A stretch of DNA of 50,852 bases from JBNLBT01 sp050303435 (GTDB lineage Bacteria; Pseudomonadota; Gammaproteobacteria; Xanthomonadales; Marinicellaceae). The notes under the pieces are model-generated. The model saw nothing but the letters and a program-made list of their open reading frames with translations. It did no database searches and had not been told where the DNA came from. Of this stretch, positions 15,238 to 23,998 are shown piece by piece (position 1 is the stretch's first letter; each line of letters begins with the position of its first letter). The stretch lies in NCBI GenBank assembly GCA_050303435.1, contig JBNLBT010000015.1, positions 1 to 50,852 of the forward strand. Reading direction: 5' to 3'. The translations under genes were made by a program, and so were the position numbers.

Positions 15238-17113
15238 GTTCCCGGTCTCTGGGCGGCAACAGCGGTTCGGAATCGCGGAATTCGCGTTCCGGCACACGGT
15301 TCAACTGCTGCTGGCGAATTTCGTCGTATTTCTCATTGGTCAGATTGATCTGGGTGACCTCATCGCGGATGATGCGCGGATGTATAAAGATCATCAGATT
15401 GCGTTTGACCCGCAGGCGCTTTTTGTGGCGGAACAGATTTTTGATCAGTGGAATGTCGCCCAGCACCGGCACTTTGCGAATGGTTTCCTGCATGGTGTCG
15501 TCGATCAGACCGCCGAGCACCAGCACGGTGTTGTCCGGAATCATCACCGAGGTGGTCAGGGTTTTTTTGTTGGTGATCAGATCAACGGCGCCCGAGGTGG
15601 GGTCCAGTGAAGAAACTTCCTGGGCGATGTCGACGATGATTTGATCGCCTTCATTGATGTGCGGTGTCACGGTCAGGGACAGGCCCACTTCTTCGCGTTG
15701 AATGGTGGTGAAGGGGTTGGGTGCGCCGTCCGATCCGCTGGCGCCGGTGTTGGAAAACTGGCCGGTCACGAACGGCACTTCCTGTCCCACCGATAAATTG
15801 GCTTCCTGGTGGTTCAGGGTCACCACAGACGGCGTGGACAGAATGTTGTTGTTGGTGTTGGTGCCCAGCGCCGAGAGCAGGGCGCCGAATTTAAAGCTGC
15901 GGTTGCCGTCGCGGTCGGTGCCAAAGTTCAGGTAGCCGAGGTTGAGTCCGCCGGTGAGCAGGCCGCCAAAAATGTCGAGCGGGTTGTCGGACGTCGGGTC
16001 GATGTTGTTGGGGTTGCTGCCGAACAATGTGCCGCCCACCAGGCCATCGTCCTGGTCGCCGGCAATCGGCGCCTGCCACTGCACGCCCAGTTCCCGCGCG
16101 TAGTCGACCGTCACTTCCGCGATGATGGCTTCGATCAGGATCTGCTGCCGGCGGATGTCCAGTTTGTCGATGGCGTACTGGATGTTGCGATACACCGCGG
16201 CCGGCGCGTTGATGATCAGCGCGTTGGTTTCCACGTGCGCCTGAATGGTTGCACGCGCCTCTTCGCCTTCTTTTTTGTCGTGGTTGGCCAGGGTTTCCAG
16301 AATCGGCACCAGGTTTTCCGCCTTGGCGTATTTCAGGTAGATCACCTGAGAGGCGGTGTTGGTGTCCAGCGGCACGTCCAGCTGTTTGATGATGTCCAGA
16401 ATCTTGCCTTTCAATGCCGGGCTGGCGTTGACGATCACTGAGTTGGTGCGCTGGTCGGCGACGATGCGGGATTTGGGGCCGATGCCGTTGCCGCCGTTCG
16501 AATTGAGCAGGGTTTCCAGAGTTTCAGCCACTTCTTCGGCGTTGGCGTGGGCGATCGGGATCAATTCGATGCTGGCATCGGAGCGGCGATCGATGGTTTG
16601 GATGATGCGCTCCATTTTTTCCACGTTGGCGGCGCGATCGGCAATGATCAGGATGTTGCTGTCCTTGTTGCTGAGAATTTTCGCCTTGCGATCGGCGACG
16701 GTTTTCAGCATGGTTTCCACTTCGCCGACGTCGACGTGGCGAATGGTGTAGATTTTGGTCACCATCTGGTCCGGGTGTTCGGCGCTGGCTTCCTGCAGTG
16801 GATTGACTTTTTCCACCGGAATGATTTTGATGGTGTTGCCCTGTTGTTCAGTGGAATAGCCGTTGACGCTGAGTATCGACAAAAACAGGTCGTATATCTC
16901 ATCGCTGGGGATGGCGTTGCCGCTGATCACAGTGATCTTGGCATCAACCGCAGGATCAATGACGAAGTTTTTGCCGGTGATGTCGCTGATGGTTTCCACC
17001 AGCAGCCGGATGTCGGTGTCCTGCATGTTGAGGGTGTGCACAGCGTCGTCTTCCTGCGCGAACAGCAGCGGCGTGAAGAGCAATGCGGCGGTGATCCAAA
17101 GGCTTGATTTCAT
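15230..17113 (-). CDS. gspD: type II secretion outer-membrane secretin GspD
   Basis: 627 residues. A signal peptide (residues 1-19, ending LLFAQ) leads to the N0 domain (VHTLNMQDTDIRLLVETIS) and three N1-N3 ring domains between about residues 100 and 340 (RHVDVGEVETMLKTV, IPIAHANAEEVAETLETLL, IYLKYAKAENLVPILETLA). The secretin beta-barrel domain runs from about 345 to 590, with VPFVTGQ and the conserved VPVLGDIPLIKNLFRHKKR end. It forms the outer-membrane channel through which folded proteins leave the periplasm. No lipobox is present, so a separate pilotin is expected for targeting; none is visible here. The start overlaps the gspC stop by four bases and the end overlaps gspE. Confidence 0.96.
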   Translation of the reverse strand: MKSSLWITAALLFTPLLFAQEDDAVHTLNMQDTDIRLLVETISDITGKNFVIDPAVDAKITVISGNAIPSDEIYDLFLSILSVNGYSTEQQGNTIKIIPVEKVNPLQEASAEHPDQMVTKIYTIRHVDVGEVETMLKTVADRKAKILSNKDSNILIIADRAANVEKMERIIQTIDRRSDASIELIPIAHANAEEVAETLETLLNSNGGNGIGPKSRIVADQRTNSVIVNASPALKGKILDIIKQLDVPLDTNTASQVIYLKYAKAENLVPILETLANHDKKEGEEARATIQAHVETNALIINAPAAVYRNIQYAIDKLDIRRQQILIEAIIAEVTVDYARELGVQWQAPIAGDQDDGLVGGTLFGSNPNNIDPTSDNPLDIFGGLLTGGLNLGYLNFGTDRDGNRSFKFGALLSALGTNTNNNILSTPSVVTLNHQEANLSVGQEVPFVTGQFSNTGASGSDGAPNPFTTIQREEVGLSLTVTPHINEGDQIIVDIAQEVSSLDPTSGAVDLITNKKTLTTSVMIPDNTVLVLGGLIDDTMQETIRKVPVLGDIPLIKNLFRHKKRLRVKRNLMIFIHPRIIRDEVTQINLTNEKYDEIRQQQLNRVPEREFRDSEPLLPPRDRERD

Positions 17114-17982
17114 TTTTTAATCTCGGCTAGGTTGACCGGCAGATCCATTCTGCGGCCGTTTCTCAGGACGGTGACGTTCGCCGTGTCGGCGGATTCGAGC
17201 ATGGATTGCAGGCTCAGGATGTTGGCCGGAGAAATCTCCGTGCCGTTGATTGCCACGATGGTGTCGTGCGCGCGCAGACCCTGCTGCAACAGGGCGTTGT
17301 TGCCCGCCAGTGAGGTCACTCTGAGGCCATTGATCTGGCCGCTGTTGTTGCGCACCACGCTGACGTGTTTGACGATGTCGGCGACTTTGTCGGGGTTGAA
17401 GCGCTGTGCCTGCATCAGTGCATTCCAGTTCTCACCGCCGGTGTTCAGATGCTGGTTGATCGGGCTGGCGCCGGTGTTGACCGAACGCCCCGGACTGCGC
17501 CGACCGCTGGCCTGCGCCGGTTGCGGTTTGCGCATCATCAGTTTTTCTTCGCGGCCGTTTTTGCTCAACACCGCGTGATCGGCTTGCACCGCGGTCAGTG
17601 TGGCCACGCCAAACACCTCATCGCCGACGTGAAAAACTTTTTCCTGGCCTTGGTTGTTGCTGATGTAGGCCACACCCTGGCCGGCGTCGTCGCTGGCCAG
17701 CAATCCGGTGATGCTGAGATTCAAACTGGAACCGGTGTGGCTCAGAAGGGACAAATCTTCTGTGCGCTCGGCGACGCCGCCAAAGAGGTGAAACTCGGCG
17801 ATCTGGCCGCCCTGTAAAGGGTCGCGGGCGTTGTCGGACTCGGTGACTTTAAGCGGTTGATCAAGGCGCGAGACCGGCTGAAACAAAAAGTAGTCCAGCC
17901 ACAACCAGGCCACCCCCAGCAGCGCCAGCCAGAGCAGCGCCTGCGCGCCTTTATGACGGTATGTTCGCACGCCTCGCGCCAT
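17110..17982 (-). CDS. gspC: type II secretion protein GspC
   Basis: 290 residues. A short basic N-terminal tail (MARGVRTYRHKG) is followed by one membrane anchor (about residues 13-33). The periplasmic homology region spans about residues 60-150 (FHLFGG, LNLSITGLLASDD, VFHVGDEVFG), then a flexible linker, and a C-terminal PDZ-like domain at about 200-288 (GLRVTSLAGNNALLQQGLRAHDTIVAINGTEI). GspC links the inner-membrane platform to the GspD secretin and helps recognise cargo. Its ATG overlaps the stop of the upstream acyl-CoA dehydrogenase by one base (TAATG), so the secretion genes appear translationally coupled to a metabolic gene. Confidence 0.92.
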   Translation of the reverse strand: MARGVRTYRHKGAQALLWLALLGVAWLWLDYFLFQPVSRLDQPLKVTESDNARDPLQGGQIAEFHLFGGVAERTEDLSLLSHTGSSLNLSITGLLASDDAGQGVAYISNNQGQEKVFHVGDEVFGVATLTAVQADHAVLSKNGREEKLMMRKPQPAQASGRRSPGRSVNTGASPINQHLNTGGENWNALMQAQRFNPDKVADIVKHVSVVRNNSGQINGLRVTSLAGNNALLQQGLRAHDTIVAINGTEISPANILSLQSMLESADTANVTVLRNGRRMDLPVNLAEIKK

Positions 17983-19753
17983 TAAAACTGGTCGCTGGCG
18001 ATGGACATCAACGGCTCGCTGCCGGACTCGATGGTTTTGACCAGCGATTCACAGCGCGGCAGGATTTTGTCGAAATAAAACGCCGCGGTGTGGATTTTGC
18101 CCTGATAAAAGTCCTGTCCCAGCGCGCCCTGACCACGCTCGGCGCATTGATGCATGCGCGACCACAGCCAGCCCAGCACCACATAGCCTGAAAGCATCAT
18201 GTAGTCAAACGACGCGGCGCCCACAGCGGCCGGGTCTTTGGCGGCGTGTCCGGCGATGTGCGCGGTGGCGCGTTGCCACAAGTCGAGGTGATGCTGCAAG
18301 GCCTTGCTGTATGGGGTTGAATTCTCGTTGATGTGTGCCTGGATGATGTCGGCCATGGCGCCGATCTGACCGTGTTGCATCAACATCAGTTTGCGCCCGG
18401 CCAGATCCAGCGCCTGGATGCCGCTGGTGCCTTCATACAGGGTGAATATTTTGGCGTCGCGATAAATCTGTTCCTGGCCGTGTTCCTGAATGTAGCCGTG
18501 GCCGCCAAACACCTGTATGCCGTTGTTGGCCACTTCCAGAGCGGCCTCGGTCAGAAAACCCTTGATGATCGGGATCATGAACGCCACCAGATCGTTGGCC
18601 CGCTTGACCGCGTCGGCATCCTGGGCGTGTTTGCTGATTTCAATCTGCTGGGTGACGAAGTAGGCCATCGCCCGGTTGCCTTCGGTCAGGGCCTTTTGGG
18701 TCAACAGCATGCGCCGCACGTCCGGGTGGACGATGATCGGGTCGGCCGGTTTTTGCGGGAATTTGGGGCCGTCCGGGGCGCGCATCTGCAGGCGATCTTT
18801 GGCGTAAGCAAGGGCGCCGTGGTAGGCCGCCTGCGAAGCCGACAATCCCTGGATGCCGGTGTTCAGTCGCGCGCCGTTCATCATGGTGAACATATCTTCA
18901 GGCCGGTGTTGGCCTCACCGATCAGCTGCGCGGAGGCGTCGTCAAAATTCATCACACAGGTGGCCGAGCCGTTCAGGCCCATTTTGTGTTCAATGCTGGC
19001 GGCGCCGAGGCTGTTGCGTTCGCCGAGTTCGCCGTTGGCATCGGGGAGGAATTTCGGCACCAGAAAAATGGAGATGCCGCGGGTGCCTTTGGGGGCATCC
19101 GGCAAGCGCGCGAGCACCAGGTGAATGATGTTGTCGGTCAGGTCGTGTTCGCCCGAGGTGATGAAAATTTTGGTGCCGCTGATCCGGTAACTGCCGTCGG
19201 CCTGCGGTTTGGCCACGGTGTTGATCAGACCCAGATCGGTGCCGCATTGCGGTTCGGTCAGGCACATGGTGCCGGTCCATTCGCCGCTGGTCAGTTTGGG
19301 CAGATACAGGGCGCGCATGTCGGCGTTGCCATAGCGGGTCAGCAATTCCCGCACGCCGTGTGTCAGGCCGGGGTAATTGGACCAGCCGGCGCAGTAATAG
19401 GTGTTCAATTCACCGAGAATCTGTTGCAACCAGTACGACAGGCCCTGGCCGCCGTATTCAGGGTCGCCGTCCAGCGCCGCCCAGCCGTCTTCACAGTAAC
19501 TGCGGTACAGCGCTTTGAAACCGTCCGGGGTGCGCACTTCGCCGTCCGCAAAGCGGCAGCCCTGTTGATCAGAATTGCGGTCCAGGGGGCCGGCGTTTTC
19601 CTGCAAAAAGCGGGACGCTTCGGAAACAATGGTCATGAATGTTTCCGGATCCAGTTCCTCGAACACACCCATGGCGCGATAATGCGCGGACAAGTCCAGC
19701 AGTTCTTCACATACAAATTGAATGTCTTTCAAGGGTGCGGCGATGGTCGTCAT
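17982..19753 (-). pseudogene. acyl-CoA dehydrogenase (long FadE-type, about 590 aa), interrupted by a one-base frameshift
   Basis: The N-terminal 290 residues (MTTIAAPLKDIQFVCEELL through GEANTGLKI) and the C-terminal 303 residues (MFTMMNGARLNTG to the stop) are consecutive parts of one protein. The break is at about 18894-18896, where one base is missing between GLK and MFTMMN. The assembled protein is the roughly 590-residue acyl-CoA dehydrogenase type with an additional C-terminal domain, which oxidises acyl-CoA to enoyl-CoA using FAD. FAD and substrate motifs are present (MCLTEPQCGTDLG, ISGTKIFITSGEHD, VFGGHGYIQEHGQEQIYRDAKI), and the catalytic glutamate of LYEGTSGIQALDLAGRK is intact. 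The gene opens the operon that continues into gspC with a one-base overlap. The single-base gap may be a base-call error. Confidence 0.88.
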
Positions 19754-19781
19754 GAGTTCTCGTGCGTTTTAAAATCCATAC

Positions 19782-19809
19782 ATTTTAACAGAATCTTGAG
19801 GCTTCACAA
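19782..19809 (-). promoter_or_regulatory. promoter of the acyl-CoA dehydrogenase-gsp-fts operon
   Basis: On the minus strand TTGTGA (plus 19804-19809), a 16-base spacer and an extended -10 TGT-TAAAAT (plus 19782-19787) lie 28 bases upstream of the first ATG. It is the only good promoter seen for the seven-gene overlapping operon that follows. Confidence 0.5.
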
Positions 19810-19874
19810 TTGTTAACAGGCCCTAAATGGAGCGCCGCAGCCGGGCGGCTGTTTCTCAGGATTTCACCCCGTCT

Positions 19875-19910
19875 CGTGGCGTGTTTATTGACCACCGATT
19901 GCACGCCACG
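19875..19910. repeat. 9-bp perfect inverted repeat
   Basis: Arms CGTGGCGTG (19875-19883) and CACGCCACG (19902-19910) are separated by 18 bases, with further imperfect pairing outside (CCCC against GGGG). It could be an RNA stem of an unknown transcript or an operator close to the operon promoter. Confidence 0.5.
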
Positions 19911-20080
19911 CGGGGCCTTCTGGGTTATAAATTTTGTCACTGGCGCGCGCGCCGCCATGCCGTCCGCCGCAACGTGGCCACGCCCGGAGGCGCTGGCGCA
20001 GGGGGTGCTTCGATGCGCGCGAATCGCGGCAGCGCTGCATCCGAGGGGGCGAGGTGCGCTGTTCAACTCACCGCGGCGGC

Positions 20081-20102
20081 AAACGCAGGCGGCGTTTTTA
20101 TT
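20081..20102 (+). terminator. intrinsic-terminator-like hairpin in the intergenic region
   Basis: A 6-bp stem AAACGC / GCGTTT with a five-base loop is followed by a U-rich tract (GCGTTTTTATT). No coding gene ends here on the plus strand, so it may close a non-coding transcript. Confidence 0.4.
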
Positions 20103-20142
20103 CAGCGGCATTGACTGCGTGAGGGTGTCAATGCGGCATTTC

Positions 20143-20151
20143 TGGTACAAT
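20143..20151 (+). promoter_or_regulatory. extended -10 promoter element upstream of the 6-phosphogluconolactonase gene
   Basis: TGG-TACAAT (20143-20151) is an extended -10 element. Transcription starting near 20158 would give a leader of about 310 nucleotides before the proposed start codon. A -35 box at the right distance was not found. Confidence 0.35.
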
Positions 20152-20468
20152 GATTTCGTGATCACAAGTTGAAGATCGGATGTGACACTGGTACAGACCC
20201 CGACTGCACACACACCGCAAAAACTCAATCCGGTGAGGCAGAGAGCGACGCACCGTCGCCGGGGCGCTGTTGACAACCGCCATATGGACCGCAGGGACCA
20301 TGGCACGTCAAAACGCCCAAGGGCGATTCCGAATTCACCGCCGAGCAGTGCTTGTGATCAGTGCACGCGCGCACGCGTCCGATGACTTTTGCGCTGTGCA
20401 GCCGGGTCGACATTGAACCGGGGGGAACGGTCAACCGCGTGAGGCGTGGCCGAAAGAGGGTGTGGGGA

Positions 20469-21170
20469 TTGTCATTGAAAACAATACTGAATATTTACAA
20501 GAATCACCGTGAGTTGATTGAACAACTCGGTGCCAAAGTGCTGCGAAAGCTCAGTGAGGGGGTGGAACAGCGCGGTGGGGCGCAACTGGTGGTCAGCGCC
20601 GGTTCAACCCCCATTCAATTGTTTGAGTACCTGTCCGAGCAGCCAATGGACTGGCAGCAGGTGACGGTGATTCTCAGCGATGAACGCTGCGTGTCTGAGC
20701 AGGACCACAACAGCAATGCACGGCTGGTCAAAACCTGGTTGTTGCAAAACCGTGCCAGCGATGCGCATTTCCTGTCATTGTATGAATACGGCCAGAGCCC
20801 CGACACGGCGGCCACCCGCGCGAATGAAAAACTCAGCGCATTCACTGGACCGTACGACGCCGTGATTCTCGGTCTGGGCAACGACGGTCACACCGCTTCG
20901 TTGTTTCCGCGCGCGAAAAACCTGCCGCTGGCGCTGTCGGATGACGCCCCGGATTGTCTGCCGGTGTATCCGGTCACCAATCGATTGATGCGGGTGACGC
21001 AAACCGCCAGGCGCCTGTTGCACACGCGCTTTCTGGCGCTGCATTTTGTCGGTCGCGACAAAGAACGCATCATCGGTCAGGCGCTGCGCGACAAACACCG
21101 GGAAAAATACCCGGTCAGCCATTTCATTCACCAATCCCGCGTGCCGTTGCACATCTACCATTCCTTGTGA
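20469..21170 (+). CDS. pgl: 6-phosphogluconolactonase
   Basis: 233 residues when begun at the TTG at 20469 (preceded by GTGGGG); a GTG at 20460 or the TTG at 20475 are alternatives, and a far upstream ATG would add an unrelated arginine-rich tail. The enzyme hydrolyses 6-phosphogluconolactone to 6-phosphogluconate in the oxidative pentose-phosphate / Entner-Doudoroff route. The family marks are LVVSAGSTPIQLFEYLSEQ, the VILSDERCVSEQDHNSNARLVKTWLL block, and the VILGLGNDGHTASLFP motif with the active-site histidine. Zwf and Edd are not in the window. The long, structured leader in front of this gene is unusual. Convergent with the GH3 gene after 19 bases. Confidence 0.92.
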   Translation: MSLKTILNIYKNHRELIEQLGAKVLRKLSEGVEQRGGAQLVVSAGSTPIQLFEYLSEQPMDWQQVTVILSDERCVSEQDHNSNARLVKTWLLQNRASDAHFLSLYEYGQSPDTAATRANEKLSAFTGPYDAVILGLGNDGHTASLFPRAKNLPLALSDDAPDCLPVYPVTNRLMRVTQTARRLLHTRFLALHFVGRDKERIIGQALRDKHREKYPVSHFIHQSRVPLHIYHSL

Positions 21171-21189
21171 GCCGCACCCGCGGACCGTT

Positions 21190-23681
21190 TCATTCGCCGC
21201 AGGGGGTGTTGACCGGTTCGCTGGGGTTTTTGTTCAGGCTGACGCGCGACAGGGACAGCGCGGTGGCTTTGTCACTGGCCAGCACAAAGGCGCGGTCGAC
21301 GCGGGTCGGATCCAGTCCGCGGTCGATGAAACAACGCAGTGGCACTTCAAAATGCCGCCATTCACCCATGCGCGCATTGTCCAGGTGCCGCGCCAGATTG
21401 ATGCCCGCCTCACAGCCTGCGGTGCAGCGCATTTTCAGCGTCAATTCAAACCCCACCGAACGGTCCAGGCGTGCATCGAATGACAGCGTGCCGTGTTGCG
21501 CGAAAGCGCTCAGGTCCACCGCTTCGCTGACCGCCCAACCCACTTCAGCTGCGCCGGTGCCGTGCCACTCAATGCGGCGCACATCGCCAGGCAATTGCAC
21601 TTGCTCCGATGTCACGCTCACCGTGCCCAGCAGGCCGCGTTGCGGCGAGTGGCTGATTTTCAGTGGCGCGCGCCCCTGCTCATGCAAAAACATCTGCCAG
21701 GGCGCATCGCTGAGTCCGTTGAGCAGGGTGATCTGGTCCTGAAGCTCAATCGGCGCGGCCACGGACTCTTCGTCCAGTTGGCCGTCCACCGCGCCCGGAT
21801 TGGCGTAGCGCAAGCCGTAGCCGGCCTCAAACAAGGCCGCATCGGCCGCCGTCGACGGGTGCGTGAACTGATCCGGTCGCGCGGGCCAGTTAAACGGCAG
21901 GCGGGCGTGAAAATCCGCCGCATGGGTGCTGCCGAACAGCACGTCTGCCACCGCCTCCGGACTGGCCAGCGGGGTCCACAGCACAACGAAAGCATCGGAA
22001 CTGTTGATTTCCGGATTCAGCCACAGCGGGCGCGTGCCAAAAAATACAGACACCACCGGCAGGTTGCGGCTTTTCATGCGGTGCAGCAGTTGCAGGTCGC
22101 GTTTGTTGCCGGGCTGGTGTTCCAGAGTGGCCAGATCGCCGCGCAAGCCGGCGTCGGTTGATTCACCAAACAGGGCGATCACGGCGTCCACAGGCCCTTC
22201 GTATGCGCCGTTCTCTGACACGATCAGTCGACCGCCCTGCGCACTCAAATGCCGCTTCAGGGCGGCCATCAACCGATTCAGTGTTTGCGTTGAAACGCCC
22301 GGGGGTGAACCGATCAGCAGCAGGGTGCCGGGGTTTTTGAAAGGCAACAGCGCGTTGTTGTTTTTCAGCAGCACCGCCGATTGACTCACCGCTTCAGCAC
22401 GGATGGCTTTGGCATCGTCCGCGTTCAGCAATTCAAAGCGGCCCGCCAGCGGCCGACCCGAGGGCGGGCCTTTGTCAAACAGTCCGGCGCGCAATTTGAC
22501 GCGCAGAATGCGCCGCACCGCATCGTCGATGCGGTCGCCGCTGATTTCGCCGCTGCGCACCTGTTTGAGGGTGTTGAAATACAGGTTTTTCCAATCGCCG
22601 CTGACCGCCAGCATGTCATGCCGGCATTGATCGCCTGCGCGCATTGCGTCAGGGTGCAATCGGCGATCTGTGCGTGACCGTCCGGGTGTCCAAGCACCAG
22701 CCCGTCGAAGCCCAGCGCCTGTTTCAACACCCCGCTGATCAGGTGCCGGTGGCCGTGCACGGGCTGGCCTTGCCAGGCGTTCATCGACAGCATCACGCTT
22801 TGCACGCCGGCACCGATGGCGGCGAAATGGCCGGCCGCGTGCAGCGATTTGAGCTGTTCTTCCGTCGCGGTGTTGTTGCCCTGATCGGCGCCGCCGTCGA
22901 CGCCGCCGGCGCCGATGAAACCCACTGAAGTGGCGATCACGCGTTGCGGTCCGAGAAATTCAGGTTCACCGGGTGTGCCTTGTAGACCGCGCACATAGGC
23001 CAGGGCCAGGCGGCGCAGCCGGTCGGGGTTGTTGGACAGGCTGTTGCGGCGGTTGCCCCAGCGCGCATCCAGCGACAGCGAGAGATCCGGGCTCAGCAAC
23101 CAGTCGAGGCCTTGAATGGCGGCGTTTTTGGCTTGCAGATGCGCCCAGTGTTCCAGCAGGCGCACATCGCCACTGGCACCCAGCGCGATGGGTGGGCTGT
23201 GGGGTTCAGGGGCGCGCAAAGCCTGCGGCGTGACGGCCAGCAACACGGGCACCGGCGTGCGCCGTTCGCTGTGATCCAGGCTGGCCCGGTGCAATGCATC
23301 GGCGTGATTCAGCCACTGTTGCAGGTCTTCAGTTGGCGCTGCATCGAGGTACACTGCGCCGAGGCCATAGTGCTTCATTTCCGGTGCGTTGATGCGATCG
23401 GCCGGCGCCATCAGCATTTGCGCCACTTTTTCTTCCAGTGTGAGGCCATTGAGCAAGGCATTGATGCGATCTTCCAGGGCCGCGTCGGGACTCAATGCGG
23501 TGTCAATGTGGGGCCATTGCACGGCGTCTTGCGGCGCTGGCTGATCCTCCGGGGTGGCTGCGCTCGCGGCCGTTTGCTGCTGCGGCGATGGTTTTTTTCT
23601 GGCTTCGGGTGTGGGTTCGCTGCAGCCGCACAGGTGGCCGAACAACAGCAACAGGATGAATGCTTGGCAGGCTTTGGTCAT
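21190..23681 (-). pseudogene. GH3-family lipoprotein with replaced catalytic residues; one-base frameshift
   Basis: About 830 residues once the frame is restored. A lipoprotein signal (MTKACQAFILLLLFGHLCGC) is followed by a low-complexity linker, the GH3 N-terminal barrel (residues 60-400), the second GH3 domain, and a C-terminal beta domain like that of exo-1,4-beta-glucosidases. The frame breaks at about 22617, where AG-IDMLAVSGDW is split by a missing T. Most striking, the active site is lost. The nucleophile motif SDW is GHP (His332 for Asp), the substrate-binding KH pair of KHFxGDG is Val253-Gly254, the Asp of that motif is Ala258, RWGR is RWGN, and DAVHGH is TPQALR. It therefore looks like a non-catalytic, perhaps carbohydrate-binding, outer-membrane lipoprotein. 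The indel may be a base-call error or the start of decay. Confidence 0.85.
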
Positions 23682-23718
23682 TTGGGTGTTCCGGTCGTGT
23701 TGACTCTATTTTCTCTCC

Positions 23719-23747
23719 ATCATACCGATGCAGCCGCCCGCGGTCAA
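23719..23747 (-). promoter_or_regulatory. sigma-70 promoter of the GH3-like lipoprotein gene
   Basis: On the minus strand TTGACC (plus 23742-23747), exactly 17 bases of spacer, then TATGAT (plus 23719-23724), 38 bases before the ATG. Both hexamers match consensus at five of six positions. Confidence 0.6.
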
Positions 23748-23877
23748 AGATTTGCAGCCGCGGCGTTGATTTTTGTGATTGAGTTTGTATTTCAATGACT
23801 TCAGGTGCGTCGGGCAAGCGCACACACTGGATCGGTAGAAATCAGAACCCGATCACAAATTCAGCCGTCTGGATATC

Positions 23878-23883
23878 TATAAT
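23878..23883 (+). promoter_or_regulatory. perfect -10 hexamer upstream of the large propeller/cytochrome gene
   Basis: TATAAT lies about 115 bases upstream of the start codon. The -35 side is poor (ACAAAT), so an activator may be required. A GC hairpin and a palindrome lie between it and the gene. Confidence 0.4.
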
Positions 23884-23895
23884 AAACCCTCGACC

Positions 23896-23916
23896 CGGGG
23901 CGAGTACAGCGCCCCG
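23896..23916 (+). other. GC-rich hairpin in the leader of the large propeller/cytochrome gene
   Basis: A perfect 7-bp stem CGGGGCG / CGCCCCG encloses the loop AGTACAG. It sits just downstream of the TATAAT element, and only a weak T-run (ATTTT) follows, so it may attenuate rather than terminate. Confidence 0.4.
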
Positions 23917-23922
23917 CAGAAA

Positions 23923-23942
23923 TTTTGAACATTTGTTCAAAA
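23923..23942. promoter_or_regulatory. 20-base palindromic operator candidate
   Basis: Arms TTTTGAACA and TGTTCAAAA flank a TT centre, giving a perfect palindrome 56 bases before the start codon of the large secreted protein. The form is that of a dimeric (for example TetR-type) repressor site, but the regulator is unknown. Confidence 0.5.
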
Positions 23943-23998
23943 ATAATCAGAGCCGTTTCGATTGAATGAATGTTCACTTGACCCCGAGGAGACTTTTC

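Larger units (their letters stand above)
19810..20468. other. gene-poor, structure-rich intergenic region upstream of the 6-phosphogluconolactonase gene
   Basis: About 660 bases hold no convincing protein gene: the open frames are arginine/proline-rich with no ribosome sites. What is visible: a 9-bp inverted repeat CGTGGCGTG / CACGCCACG at 19875-19883 and 19902-19910; an intrinsic-terminator-like hairpin at 20081-20102; an extended -10 at 20146-20151; and several short perfect hairpins downstream of it (GCGACG-cac-CGTCGC near 20250, CGCCC-aa-GGGCG near 20317, TTGA-CCG / CGG-TCAA near 20412). It could contain a non-coding RNA followed by a long leader, but I matched it to no known RNA family. 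Confidence 0.4.

Noticed and set aside
20150..20470. CsrB/RsmZ-like regulatory RNA
   Set aside because: GGA triplets occur, some in loops, but their number is about what chance predicts for this length, so no enrichment supports a CsrA sponge.
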